A stretch of DNA of 64,000 nucleotides from Tenacibaculum holothuriorum (lineage in GTDB: Bacteria; Bacteroidota; Bacteroidia; Flavobacteriales; Flavobacteriaceae). Each line of letters opens with the position of its first letter. Within the stretch, counting starts at the first letter, position 1. The DNA is taken from positions 186,001 through 250,000 of the forward strand of contig NZ_LAPZ01000003.1 of assembly GCF_002120225.1 (NCBI RefSeq), written 5' to 3'. Both the position numbers and the translations under genes were made by a program. Positions 34,165 through 42,236 of the stretch are shown here, one piece after another. The notes under the pieces were generated by a model that did not search any database, had not been told where the DNA came from, and saw only the letters and a program-made list of their open reading frames with translations.

Positions 34165-35271
34165 ATGAGATACCCCTTACTATTCGTAGCTGCAGTATTC
34201 GCTTCAACTGTAGCCCTAGGACAAGAACAATGTGCAACTCCAGATGAAACTATCGCAGATCCAAACAGTATCACAAAATGTGCTATTGAGGATACAAAAG
34301 ATGGTAAAAAACAAGTTTCAATTGAAGTATCAACAAGAAGAAGAGTTAAAAGAACTCGAAAGAACGCAACTGCTATTGGAGGCTTAAACGCATCTACCAA
34401 AGTAGAAAATGTAAAAAAGAAAACTTTGTTAGTTGGTAGTTTAGAATTAGAAGATAATTCTGAAACTATTGATAAGATTCCTTTTAACTTAGTAGAAGAA
34501 GTACCTTTATTTGATAAATGTAAAAATGTGCCATTAGTAAAACAATCTAGATGTTTTGAAGACAACGTTGCAAGACACGTACAACGAAACTTTAAATATC
34601 CTGAAGAAGCTTTAAATAATGGTATTGAAGGTAGAGTTTTAGTTCAATTTGCAGTAAACCAAGATGGTAGTGTTGGAGAAATTAGAATGAGAGCTCCAAA
34701 GGGAACTGAATTATTAAAAGAAGAGGCAGAAAGAATTATAAATAAGTTACCTAAATTTACTCCTGGTAAGCACAATGGTAAAATTGTAAAGGTTAAATAT
34801 GGTATTCCAATTACCTTTAAACTACCTAAAGGATATACTAAAAAAGCAGTAGCTAAGTCTACTCCTGTAGCAAAACCTAAAAAAGTGGCAAAAGAAAAGG
34901 TAATTTCAGATGCTATCGCTTTCGGTCAAGTACAAAGTATTCCTCAATTCAAGACTTGTTCAAAAGCTGCTGATGTTGAAAAATTAAACTGCTTCAACAA
35001 AAAAATGATGCAACACATTAATAGAAACTTTGCATACCCTGAAGCTGCTGCACAAAACAATATTGAAGGTAAAGTTTGGGTTAGATTCATAATAAACAAA
35101 ATAGGTCATGTAACTAACATTACTATGAAAGGGCCTAAAGGAGGACAACTTTTAGAATTTGAAGCAAAAAGAATGGTTTCTAAGTTACCAAAATTTATCC
35201 CTGGAAAACAAGATGGTAAAGCAGCAAATGTATCATACACAATGCCTATCAACTTTAAACTACAAGATTAA
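34165..35271 (+). CDS. Secreted protein with two TonB C-terminal domains (protein 3)
   Basis: 368 residues. Signal peptide 1-20 (A-L-G-Q), then E-Q-C-A-T-P-D-E and D-P-N-S-I-T-K-C-A-I-E-D as in protein 2, a basic linker (R-R-R-V-K-R-T-R-K-N), TonB-CTD 1 (about 105-228), an Ala/Lys/Pro linker (K-K-A-V-A-K-S-T-P-V-A-K-P-K-K) and TonB-CTD 2 (about 250-368). Each CTD has the Phe-x-Lys/Thr-Cys and second Cys-Phe pair and a closing P-I-N/T-F-K-L. No membrane anchor, no ExbB/ExbD nearby. It looks like a diffusible double-headed adaptor; this is inference. Confidence 0.8.
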   Translation: MRYPLLFVAAVFASTVALGQEQCATPDETIADPNSITKCAIEDTKDGKKQVSIEVSTRRRVKRTRKNATAIGGLNASTKVENVKKKTLLVGSLELEDNSETIDKIPFNLVEEVPLFDKCKNVPLVKQSRCFEDNVARHVQRNFKYPEEALNNGIEGRVLVQFAVNQDGSVGEIRMRAPKGTELLKEEAERIINKLPKFTPGKHNGKIVKVKYGIPITFKLPKGYTKKAVAKSTPVAKPKKVAKEKVISDAIAFGQVQSIPQFKTCSKAADVEKLNCFNKKMMQHINRNFAYPEAAAQNNIEGKVWVRFIINKIGHVTNITMKGPKGGQLLEFEAKRMVSKLPKFIPGKQDGKAANVSYTMPINFKLQD

Positions 35272-35291
35272 TTCTTATTAAAATATAAAAC

Positions 35292-35330
35292 AAAAAAGCC
35301 TTAAGAAAATTTTCTTAAGGCTTTTTTTTA
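35292..35330 (+). terminator. Perfect-palindrome terminator
   Basis: AAAAAAGCCTTAAGAAAA and its exact complement form a 36-base palindrome, ending with a T-run. It ends the TonB-CTD array. Confidence 0.88.
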
Positions 35331-35348
35331 TATTAGCTAAAAAATAAA

Positions 35349-35810
35349 ATGAAAACAGCACAACAATGGTTTGATGAGTATGCTATAAGTCACCAAAACC
35401 AAACTAACCAGCTAATCCATTACATATGCGTTCCTGCAATATTTTTTAGTGTAATAGGACTTTTAATGAGTATACCTAGTTCATTTTTAAGTAAAAACCT
35501 AAAACTATACAATCCTTTAATAGAGAACTGGGCATTTTTTATTAGCCTACTGATATTACTCTTTTTCTATTTAAGACTTGGATTTTGGTATTTTATTCAA
35601 ATGTTTTTAGTTACTTCTTTGTCAATAATAGGCAATTATTTTTTGGGCAAACAAGGTAATCTACTACTCATAAGTATTGGAGTTTTTGTTATTGCTTGGA
35701 TTGGTCAATTTTATGGTCATAAAGTTGAAGGTAAAAAACCCTCTTTTATAAAAGACTTACAATTCTTATTAATTGGTCCTCTTTGGGTACTTCAAAAATT
35801 AGGAAAATAA
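35349..35810 (+). CDS. Mpo1-like (DUF962) membrane protein
   Basis: 153 residues with four or so hydrophobic segments (about 28-45, 64-80, 84-103, 107-124). Family features are the N-terminal W-F-D-E-Y-A-x-S-H-Q-N-x-x-N-x-x-I-H and a later G-H-K-V-E-G-K-K-P-S, where the histidines bind iron in yeast Mpo1, an alpha-dioxygenase of 2-hydroxy fatty acids. A similar role in bacterial sphingolipid or hydroxy fatty acid breakdown is possible. The csaA gene starts 2 bases after its stop. Confidence 0.8.
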   Translation: MKTAQQWFDEYAISHQNQTNQLIHYICVPAIFFSVIGLLMSIPSSFLSKNLKLYNPLIENWAFFISLLILLFFYLRLGFWYFIQMFLVTSLSIIGNYFLGKQGNLLLISIGVFVIAWIGQFYGHKVEGKKPSFIKDLQFLLIGPLWVLQKLGK

Positions 35811-35812
35811 CA

Positions 35813-36148
35813 ATGGAAGGAAATATAACTTTTGAAGATTTTTTAAAACTAGATATGCGAATTGGAACTATCATTGAAATAAATGATTTTCCTAAAGCTA
35901 GAAAACCAGCTTATCAATTAAAAATAGATTTCGGTTCTTTAGGAATTAAAAACTCTAGTGCTCAAATAACTAATTTATATACAAAAGAAGAGCTTTTAAA
36001 TAAGCAAGTTATATCGGTTATTAACTTTAAACCAAGACAAATCGCTAATTTTATGAGTGAATGTTTGGTTTTAGGAGTTTATAAAGACAATAATGTTGTT
36101 TTACTTCAAGCATCAGAAACAATAAAAAACGGAACTCAAGTTAACTAA
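35813..36148 (+). CDS. csaA: tRNA-binding protein CsaA
   Basis: 111 residues from ATG 35813; a start at 35783 would overlap the previous gene and add ten unrelated residues. OB-fold tRNA-binding domain with F-x-D-F-L-K-L-D-M-R-I-G-T-I, R-K-P-A-Y-Q-L-K-I-D-F-G, K-N-S-S-A-Q-I-T and V-I-N-F-K-P-R-Q-I-A, as in CsaA proteins, which have been described as chaperone-like and tRNA binding. Two bases separate it from the DUF962 gene. Confidence 0.92.
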   Translation: MEGNITFEDFLKLDMRIGTIIEINDFPKARKPAYQLKIDFGSLGIKNSSAQITNLYTKEELLNKQVISVINFKPRQIANFMSECLVLGVYKDNNVVLLQASETIKNGTQVN

Positions 36149-36200
36149 TAATTAATTACTTCTTTCAGTTCAGAATAAGTATATTTGCTATATCAACTAA

Positions 36201-36234
36201 AAAAAATGCTCTTAAAAATTTAAGAGCATTTTTT
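36201..36234 (+). terminator. Terminator after csaA
   Basis: AAATGCTCTTAAA and TTTAAGAGCATTT pair with a short loop, followed by a T-run. Confidence 0.85.
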
Positions 36235-36255
36235 AACTAATAAAACTTAGCAATT

Positions 36256-36438
36256 ATGGCAATGAATAAAAATACCGTCTTAGGATGGGCTACATTAATT
36301 ATGGTGTTAATGGGAATATTACTTGTAGGTTTAGCAGTTTTTAAATACGATGAAATTGCAGGTTATGGTTTTGGAGCAGTAGGCTTAGGTTTTTTTGCCA
36401 ATGCTTGGGTATTTAATGCATTAAAAGGTAGAGTTTAA
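36256..36438 (+). CDS. Small two-helix membrane protein (CAL67264-type)
   Basis: 60 residues with two transmembrane helices (about 8-28 and 36-54) and a Y-D-E loop. The sequence resembles the short protein named CAL67264 family, usually found upstream of ettA in Flavobacteriaceae; function unknown. It starts 12 bases before the ettA ATG counted from its stop and is probably co-transcribed. Conservation of this pairing is the main reason to believe in the gene. Confidence 0.75.
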   Translation: MAMNKNTVLGWATLIMVLMGILLVGLAVFKYDEIAGYGFGAVGLGFFANAWVFNALKGRV

Positions 36439-36450
36439 TAGAATAAAAAT

Positions 36451-38142
36451 ATGTCAGACGATAAGAAAGTAATTTTTTCCATGAACAAGGTCTCAAAGAC
36501 CTATCAAAGTACTGGAAAGCAAGTATTAAAAGATATTTATTTAAGCTTCTTCTATGGAGCTAAAATTGGGATTTTAGGTTTAAATGGTTCAGGTAAATCA
36601 ACTTTATTAAAAATAATCGCTGGTGTAGAAAAAAACTTCCAAGGAGATGTCGTTTTTTCACCAGGTTATAAAGTAGGTTACTTAGAGCAAGAACCTCAAT
36701 TAGATGAAGAAAAAACGGTATTAGAAATTGTAAAAGAAGGGGTTGCCGATGTCGTAGCTGTGTTAGATGAATACAATAAAATCAACGATATGTTTGGTTT
36801 AGAAGAAGTATATTCTGATGCAGATAAAATGCAAAAACTAATGGATCGTCAAGCTGAACTTCAAGATCAAATTGATGCTTCTAATGCTTGGGAATTAGAT
36901 ACTAAGTTAGAAATTGCAATGGACGCTTTAAGAACACCTGATGGTGATAAAAAAATCGGAGTTTTATCTGGTGGAGAGCGTCGTCGTGTAGCTTTATGCC
37001 GTTTATTATTACAAGAGCCAGAAATCTTATTATTAGATGAGCCTACCAACCACTTAGATGCAGAATCTGTACATTGGTTAGAGCACCATTTAGCACAATA
37101 TAAAGGTACCGTTATCGCTGTAACTCACGACCGTTACTTCCTAGATAACGTTGCTGGTTGGATATTAGAATTAGATCGTGGAGAAGGAATTCCGTGGAAA
37201 GGAAACTACTCTTCTTGGTTAGACCAAAAAGCTAAACGTTTAGAGCAAGAAAGTAAAACAGCCTCTAAACGCCAAAAAACATTAGAGCGAGAGTTAGATT
37301 GGGTTCGTCAAGGAGCAAAAGGACGTCAAACCAAACAAAAAGCTCGTTTAAAAAACTATGACAGATTATTAAATCAAGATCAAAAGCAAGTAGAAGAAAA
37401 ACTAGAAATTTACATTCCGAATGGACCACGCTTAGGAACTAATGTAATTGAAGCTTCTGGTGTTTCGAAAGCTTTTGGTGAAAAATTATTATACGAAAAC
37501 CTAGAATTCAATTTACCTCAAGCAGGAATTGTAGGTATTATTGGACCTAACGGTGCTGGTAAAACTACCATTTTCAGAATGATTATGGGAGAAGAAACTC
37601 CAGATGCTGGAACTTTTACTGTTGGTGAAACTGCTAAATTAGCTTATGTAGATCAAAGTCATGCAGATATTGATCCAAATAAAACTATTTGGGAAAATTT
37701 CTCTGACGGACAAGATTTAGTAATGATGGGAGGAAAACAAGTAAACTCTCGTGCTTATTTAAGTCGTTTTAATTTCTCGGGAAACGAACAAAATAAAAAA
37801 GTAAACATGTTATCTGGTGGTGAGCGTAACCGTTTGCATTTAGCAATGACGTTGAAAGAAGAAGGTAACGTATTATTATTAGATGAGCCTACCAACGACT
37901 TAGATGTAAATACACTTCGTGCTTTAGAAGAAGGATTAGAAAACTTTGCTGGTTGTGCTGTAATTATTTCGCACGATAGATGGTTTTTAGATAGAGTTTG
38001 TACTCATATCTTAGCTTTTGAAGGAGATAGCCAAGTATATTTCTTTGAAGGTTCTTTCTCAGAATATGAAGAGAATAAGAAGAAACGTTTAGGTGGAGAT
38101 TTAATGCCAAAACGAATCAAATACAAGAAATTAATTAGATAA
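36451..38142 (+). CDS. ettA: Energy-dependent translational throttle protein EttA (ABC-F)
   Basis: 563 residues, two ABC domains and no membrane part. Walker A G-L-N-G-S-G-K-S-T near 43-51, first L-S-G-G-E-R-R-R-V, the P-site tRNA interaction linker (about 240-305, highly charged with K-R-Q-K-T-L-E-R-E-L), second Walker A G-P-N-G-A-G-K-T-T, second L-S-G-G-E-R-N-R. EttA binds the ribosomal E site and gates the first peptide bond in response to ATP/ADP. It is preceded by the 60-residue membrane protein and followed by a bidirectional terminator. Confidence 0.95.
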   Translation: MSDDKKVIFSMNKVSKTYQSTGKQVLKDIYLSFFYGAKIGILGLNGSGKSTLLKIIAGVEKNFQGDVVFSPGYKVGYLEQEPQLDEEKTVLEIVKEGVADVVAVLDEYNKINDMFGLEEVYSDADKMQKLMDRQAELQDQIDASNAWELDTKLEIAMDALRTPDGDKKIGVLSGGERRRVALCRLLLQEPEILLLDEPTNHLDAESVHWLEHHLAQYKGTVIAVTHDRYFLDNVAGWILELDRGEGIPWKGNYSSWLDQKAKRLEQESKTASKRQKTLERELDWVRQGAKGRQTKQKARLKNYDRLLNQDQKQVEEKLEIYIPNGPRLGTNVIEASGVSKAFGEKLLYENLEFNLPQAGIVGIIGPNGAGKTTIFRMIMGEETPDAGTFTVGETAKLAYVDQSHADIDPNKTIWENFSDGQDLVMMGGKQVNSRAYLSRFNFSGNEQNKKVNMLSGGERNRLHLAMTLKEEGNVLLLDEPTNDLDVNTLRALEEGLENFAGCAVIISHDRWFLDRVCTHILAFEGDSQVYFFEGSFSEYEENKKKRLGGDLMPKRIKYKKLIR

Positions 38143-38170
38143 AAAAAGCCGCTTAAAGCGGCTTTTTTAA
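38142..38170. terminator. Bidirectional terminator between ettA and holA
   Basis: AAAAAAGCCGC and GCGGCTTTTTT pair around TTAAA; the arms carry A- and T-runs, so it can serve both converging genes. Confidence 0.88.
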
Positions 38171-39168
38171 TGCATTATTTTAAATAATAATTCTTTTAGA
38201 ATATCTGCATGGGACTGATTAGCCCCTACTCCTTTACTTTTTACATCTGCATCTCTAAGTAATCCAATAATTTGTGACACTTTACGCATAGGATAATTAC
38301 GCGCTGCATTTACATAATCGTCAACAAAATACGGGTTTACTCCTAATGCTCTAGCTACAGAAGCTTTCGACTTGTCTTTTAATCCATGATACATTAATAA
38401 CTGTGTAAAAAAACTGTTCAATAAAGAAATAGTCATTACCAACGGATTATTCTTCGGATTCTGAGCAAAGTAATTTATAATTCTGTTCGCTTTTACAATA
38501 TCTCTAACACCAACCGCTTTACGCAACTCAAAATTGTTAAAATCTTTAGAAATACCAATATTCTCTTCTATATGCTTGTCAGAAATAATGGTTTCTTTTG
38601 GTAAAACCGAAACTAGCTTTTCTAATTCATTGTTTATTTTGCTTAAATCAGTACCTAAAAACTCCACTAACATTTGCGCTGCTTTAGGTTCTATATTAAA
38701 CTTCTTAGCTCCTAAAATTTGTCGAATCCAATCTGCAACCTGATTTTCATATAGCTTTTTACTTTCGAAAATCAGTCCGTTTTTAGCAATCGCTTTGTAG
38801 GCTTTTTTACGCTTGTCTAATTTCTTGTATTTATAATTAAAAACAAGTACAGTTGTAGGTTGCGGATTATTAGCATAACTCTCAATTTTATCAATAGTTC
38901 TACTTAAATCTTGTGCTTCTTTAACAATAATTACTTGACGTTCTGCCATCATAGGAAATCGTTTTGCAGACGATACAATTTCATCTATAGAAACATCTCT
39001 ACCGTACATCACCACTTGATTAAATCCTTTTTCAGATTCATCTAACACATTATTTTCAATAAAATCAGATATCTTATCAATATAATACGATTCATCACCC
39101 ATTAAAAAATAAATAGGTTTGATATTTCCTCCTTTGATGTCGGATATTATGGATTTAATTTCGTTCAT
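38167..39168 (-). CDS. holA: DNA polymerase III delta subunit
   Basis: 333 residues. Typical features of HolA: I-Y-F-L-M-G-D-E-S-Y-Y-I-D near 19-31, F-N-Q-V-V-M-Y-G, P-M-M-A-E-R-Q-V-I-I-V-K-E-A-Q and a C-terminal helical collar domain with A-x-x-L-G-V-N-P-Y-F-V. It is the clamp-loader subunit that opens the beta clamp. The end overlaps the terminator T-run. The divergent nuclease-like gene is 17 bases away. Confidence 0.93.
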   Translation of the reverse strand: MNEIKSIISDIKGGNIKPIYFLMGDESYYIDKISDFIENNVLDESEKGFNQVVMYGRDVSIDEIVSSAKRFPMMAERQVIIVKEAQDLSRTIDKIESYANNPQPTTVLVFNYKYKKLDKRKKAYKAIAKNGLIFESKKLYENQVADWIRQILGAKKFNIEPKAAQMLVEFLGTDLSKINNELEKLVSVLPKETIISDKHIEENIGISKDFNNFELRKAVGVRDIVKANRIINYFAQNPKNNPLVMTISLLNSFFTQLLMYHGLKDKSKASVARALGVNPYFVDDYVNAARNYPMRKVSQIIGLLRDADVKSKGVGANQSHADILKELLFKIMH

Positions 39169-39173
39169 TTTCT

Positions 39174-39181
39174 TACTTTTG
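39174..39181 (+). promoter_or_regulatory. Putative -7 element of the HsdR_N-like gene
   Basis: TACTTTTG ends only 4 bases before ATG 39186, so an RNA starting here would be leaderless or nearly so. No -33 TTG seen. Confidence 0.4.
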
Positions 39182-39185
39182 ACTC

Positions 39186-39632
39186 ATGCAAAAACTCAAT
39201 CTTCCTTACTATAATTTCAAGCTCAAAAGTAACGAAAATAAAACGCTTGTTTTCGATCCTTTACGAAAAAAAAATGTGGTTTTAACACCAGAAGAATGGG
39301 TCCGTTTACATTTTGTTCAATATTTAATTCAAGAAAAAAAATATCCAGTTTCTTTAATTGCTATTGAAAAGCAACTTATTATCAATAATTTAAAAAAGAG
39401 AACCGATATTGTTATTTTTTCTCCTGACGGAACTCCTAACATTATTGTAGAATGTAAAGCACCGAAAGTAAAAATAACGCAGGATACTTTTGATCAAATT
39501 GCTCGATATAATTTAAAGTTAAATGCGAATTATTTAATCGTTACTAACGGTTTCAATCATTATTTTTGCATGCTCAACAAAGAAGAGGAAAGTTATGTTT
39601 TTCTTCAAGATATACCGAATTATAATTCTTAA
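39186..39632 (+). CDS. Orphan HsdR N-terminal-like PD-(D/E)XK nuclease domain protein
   Basis: 148 residues. The core D74 (R-T-D-I-V-I-F), E89 and K91 (V-E-C-K) forms a complete PD-(D/E)XK site as in the N-terminal domain of type I restriction HsdR subunits, preceded by P-E-E-W-V-R (35-40) and followed by a Q-I-A-R-Y-N helix and L-I-V-T-N-G. There is no helicase, HsdM or HsdS. The gene occurs next to holA throughout Bacteroidota as far as remembered, so a housekeeping repair or replication role is more likely than restriction. Confidence 0.82.
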   Translation: MQKLNLPYYNFKLKSNENKTLVFDPLRKKNVVLTPEEWVRLHFVQYLIQEKKYPVSLIAIEKQLIINNLKKRTDIVIFSPDGTPNIIVECKAPKVKITQDTFDQIARYNLKLNANYLIVTNGFNHYFCMLNKEEESYVFLQDIPNYNS

Positions 39633-39659
39633 ATAACTTTTAATATATACTTTTGAGTT

Positions 39660-39887
39660 ATGGAACCAGCAAGTCCTATTTTTGTGCTTACTCTTTTTAT
39701 TATAGGATTCTCATCAATGTTTATTACCATTACTGGAATTATAAAAATTCTTAGAAATGATTTTAATGGAGATAAGGCAACTTGGATTATTATTTTAATG
39801 ATTGGTATTATTGGATCTATTCTTTACTTGCTTAAAGGGAAGAAATTAATTATAAAAAAACAAAAACTGATTAAACAAAAATATTGA
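39660..39887 (+). CDS. Small membrane protein, PLDc_N-like (75 aa)
   Basis: 75 residues with two hydrophobic helices (about 7-27 and 41-60) and a lysine-rich tail. A-T-W-I-I-I-L-M-I-G-I-I-G-S-I-L-Y-L-L-K-G resembles the phospholipase D nuclease N-terminal (PLDc_N) anchor. Function unknown. Its stop overlaps the TTG start of the glycosyltransferase gene by four bases. Confidence 0.65.
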   Translation: MEPASPIFVLTLFIIGFSSMFITITGIIKILRNDFNGDKATWIIILMIGIIGSILYLLKGKKLIIKKQKLIKQKY

Positions 39888-40882
39888 AAACTGCCATTGT
39901 TATATTAAATTGGAACGGAAAAAAATTGCTTGAGCAGTTTTTACCTTCAGTAGTAAATTTCAGCAAAGATGAAGCTGATGTGTATGTTGCTGATAATGCT
40001 TCTACCGATGATTCTATCCAGTTTATTAAAAACCATTTTCCATCTGTAAAAATTGTTCAAAACAAAATAAACGGAGGTTATGCGAAAGGATATAACGATG
40101 CGTTACAACATATTGATGCAGATATATTTTGCTTGGTAAATTCTGATATTGAAATTACTCAAAATTGGTTAGCTCCAATTTTAAACACTTTTAAAACTGA
40201 AGAAAACACAGGTATTATTCAGCCAAAAATATTAGATTTTAAAGAGAAGTCTAAGTTTGAATATGCTGGAGCTGCTGGTGGGTTTATAGACAAATATGGC
40301 TATCCGTATTGTAGAGGTAGGATGTTTGATACTTTAGAAACTGATGACAATCAATTCAACGATACAGAACAAATTTTTTGGGCATCTGGAGCTTGCTTTT
40401 TTATTCGATCTTCAGTTTTCTTTGAATTAAATGGATTTGATGAAGATTATTTTGCTCATCAAGAAGAAATTGATTTATGCTGGAGAGCAAAAAATAAAGG
40501 TTACGATATTAAATATGTTGGAACTTCTACAGTTTATCATGTTGGTGGGGCAACTTTACAGAACATCAATCCTAAAAAAACATATTTAAACTTTAGAAAT
40601 AGTCTATTGAGTTTGGTTAAAAATCTTCCTACTTCTCAACTTTTTCCTATCATTTTTTCTCGTTTAGTTTTAGATGGATTCGCTGGAATCAAATTCCTTA
40701 TTGATTTAAAACCATCTCATACTTTTGCTATTATTAAAGCTCACTTTAGTTTTTATAAAAACCTAAACAAATTTCTTAAAAAGAGAAATCAACTGCAGCA
40801 AAAAAATAATTACTACAAACATAACTCTGTAGTGTGGCAATACTATGTAAAAGGAAGAAAAAAGTTTAGTGATTTGCTATAG
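39884..40882 (+). CDS. Glycosyltransferase family 2
   Basis: 332 residues, start TTG 39884, overlapping the previous stop. GT-A fold: V-I-L-N-W-N-G-K-K-L-L, V-A-D-N-A-S-T-D-D-S, N-G-G-Y-A-K-G-Y-N-D-A-L, and the metal-binding V-N-S-D-I-E-I; D-E-D-Y-F-A-H-Q-E-E-I-D-L-C-W-R near 188-203 is typical of rhamnosyl-type GT2 enzymes. It probably adds a sugar to a surface glycan or lipid. It converges with the ceramidase-like gene and overlaps it by 17 bases. Confidence 0.88.
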   Translation: MKTAIVILNWNGKKLLEQFLPSVVNFSKDEADVYVADNASTDDSIQFIKNHFPSVKIVQNKINGGYAKGYNDALQHIDADIFCLVNSDIEITQNWLAPILNTFKTEENTGIIQPKILDFKEKSKFEYAGAAGGFIDKYGYPYCRGRMFDTLETDDNQFNDTEQIFWASGACFFIRSSVFFELNGFDEDYFAHQEEIDLCWRAKNKGYDIKYVGTSTVYHVGGATLQNINPKKTYLNFRNSLLSLVKNLPTSQLFPIIFSRLVLDGFAGIKFLIDLKPSHTFAIIKAHFSFYKNLNKFLKKRNQLQQKNNYYKHNSVVWQYYVKGRKKFSDLL

Positions 40883-41552
40883 TTTCTTTGTCTTTATAAA
40901 TATACAACAGCAACAAAAAAACTGCCAAAGCCCCGAAACTATGCCACAGCCAATGCGTTCCCATTGGTAATAAAACAACAATATTATCTAGTGTTCTAAA
41001 TAGAATTGCGAGCCCAAAAATGAGAAATCCATATAGAATTAATTGAGCATTTTTCCATTGAGTTTTATAGGCATACCAAACAAAAGGAATTATCACTGTT
41101 AACGCAATAACAAAATATCCGAATGAAATTCTGTATTCATTAGCCAATGGTAAAAATCTTGGTAAAGCAGAAAGAACGAATAATCCTATGAATAATAGGA
41201 GTCTTTTCCACCATTCTACACAGATTTTCCAGATAAAATAAATGATTACAGAAAGGCATAAAAAAAGAATAGGCATCCAATCTAAAGCTAACCAAAATTC
41301 ATGACTTCTAGTTCCATGAAACATAGTTCCTCCTATCCAACTTATAAAAATAACAGGTAAACAGAATACTAAAAACGGATGTTGTTTAGGGTTTGATTTT
41401 ATCTTTTTCCAAAAGTAAAATATCAATAGTATAAAAAGAAAATTACTAAATGTATTAAACGGTTCTACAGGAATTCTTCCTTCAATAGTTTCTTGATAAA
41501 TAGGACCGCTATCGTTTGGAAATCTTTGAAAAACAAAGTCATAAACACTCAT
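40866..41552 (-). CDS. Ceramidase/CREST-like multi-pass membrane hydrolase
   Basis: 228 residues, seven predicted helices. H79 in G-G-T-M-F-H-G, D91 in L-A-L-D-W-M-P and H200/H204 in G-T-H-W-L-W-H-S reproduce the metal-ligand pattern of alkaline ceramidases and the wider CREST superfamily. Flavobacteriaceae make sphingolipids, so a ceramide amide-bond hydrolase is plausible, but CREST members also include other hydrolases. Its 3' end overlaps that of the GT2 gene. Confidence 0.7.
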   Translation of the reverse strand: MSVYDFVFQRFPNDSGPIYQETIEGRIPVEPFNTFSNFLFILLIFYFWKKIKSNPKQHPFLVFCLPVIFISWIGGTMFHGTRSHEFWLALDWMPILFLCLSVIIYFIWKICVEWWKRLLLFIGLFVLSALPRFLPLANEYRISFGYFVIALTVIIPFVWYAYKTQWKNAQLILYGFLIFGLAILFRTLDNIVVLLPMGTHWLWHSFGALAVFLLLLYIYKDKETIANH

Positions 41553-41606
41553 AAAATCTGTATAAATTCTTATACTTAAAGATACAGATTTTACCTGTTA
41601 AAGAAA

Positions 41607-42227
41607 TTACAAAATATCTAAACTTCCTTTTCCTTCACGAATAACTTCTGGTTCATCGGTAGTTAAATCAATAACGGTTGATGCGTAATTATCTCCATAA
41701 CCTCCATCAACCACAACATCAACAATGCTTTGCCACTTTTCGAATATTAATTCTGGGTCGGTAGTATATTCTAAAACTTCATCTTCATCTCGAATAGAAG
41801 TCGACACAATCGGATTACCCAATGCTTCTACAATAGCTCTTGCAATATTATTATCGGGCACTCGAATACCTACCGTTTTTTTCTTTTTAAATACTTTTGG
41901 TAAGGAATTACTTCCTGGTAAAATAAAAGTATAAGGCCCTGGTAAACCTCTTTTTAAAATTTTATACGTAGCAGTATCTATTTGTTTAACATAGTCTGAT
42001 AAATGGCTTAAATCATTACATATAAACGAGAAATTAGCCTTATCTAACTTAACTCCTTTAATTTTAGCTACCTTTTCTAAAGCTTTTGTATTTGTAATAT
42101 CACAGCCTAAACCATATACTGTATCAGTAGGATAAATAATCAATCCTCCTTTTTGTAAAACCGAAACTATTTTTTCTGTTTCTTTCGGATTTGGGTTTTC
42201 GTTATATAGTTTTATAAACTGTGCCAT
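41607..42227 (-). CDS. tsaC: L-threonylcarbamoyladenylate synthase (YrdC/Sua5 domain)
   Basis: 206 residues. YrdC fold with I-I-Y-P-T-D-T-V-Y-G-L-G-C-D near 30-43, G-P-Y-T-F-I-L-P, G-I-R-V-P-D and A-S-T-V-I-D-L. It makes threonylcarbamoyl-AMP for the t6A37 modification of ANN-decoding tRNAs. No Sua5 C-terminal domain. It starts 9 bases after the PRiA4-like gene. Confidence 0.93.
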   Translation of the reverse strand: MAQFIKLYNENPNPKETEKIVSVLQKGGLIIYPTDTVYGLGCDITNTKALEKVAKIKGVKLDKANFSFICNDLSHLSDYVKQIDTATYKILKRGLPGPYTFILPGSNSLPKVFKKKKTVGIRVPDNNIARAIVEALGNPIVSTSIRDEDEVLEYTTDPELIFEKWQSIVDVVVDGGYGDNYASTVIDLTTDEPEVIREGKGSLDIL

Positions 42228-42236
42228 AGCTACTTC

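Noticed and set aside
33869-34565. Minus-strand ORFs of 97 and 139 codons around TonB-CTD protein 3
   Set aside because: They are antisense to the signal-peptide region of a real gene or lie in A/T-run spacer, with Phe/Ser-rich biased products and no promoter.
32452-35271. Canonical TonB energy transducer genes
   Set aside because: Each begins with a cleavable signal peptide, lacks the anchor helix, and no exbB/exbD genes are adjacent.
39186-39632. Type I restriction system
   Set aside because: Only an HsdR_N-type nuclease domain is present; no helicase motor, HsdM or HsdS in the window.
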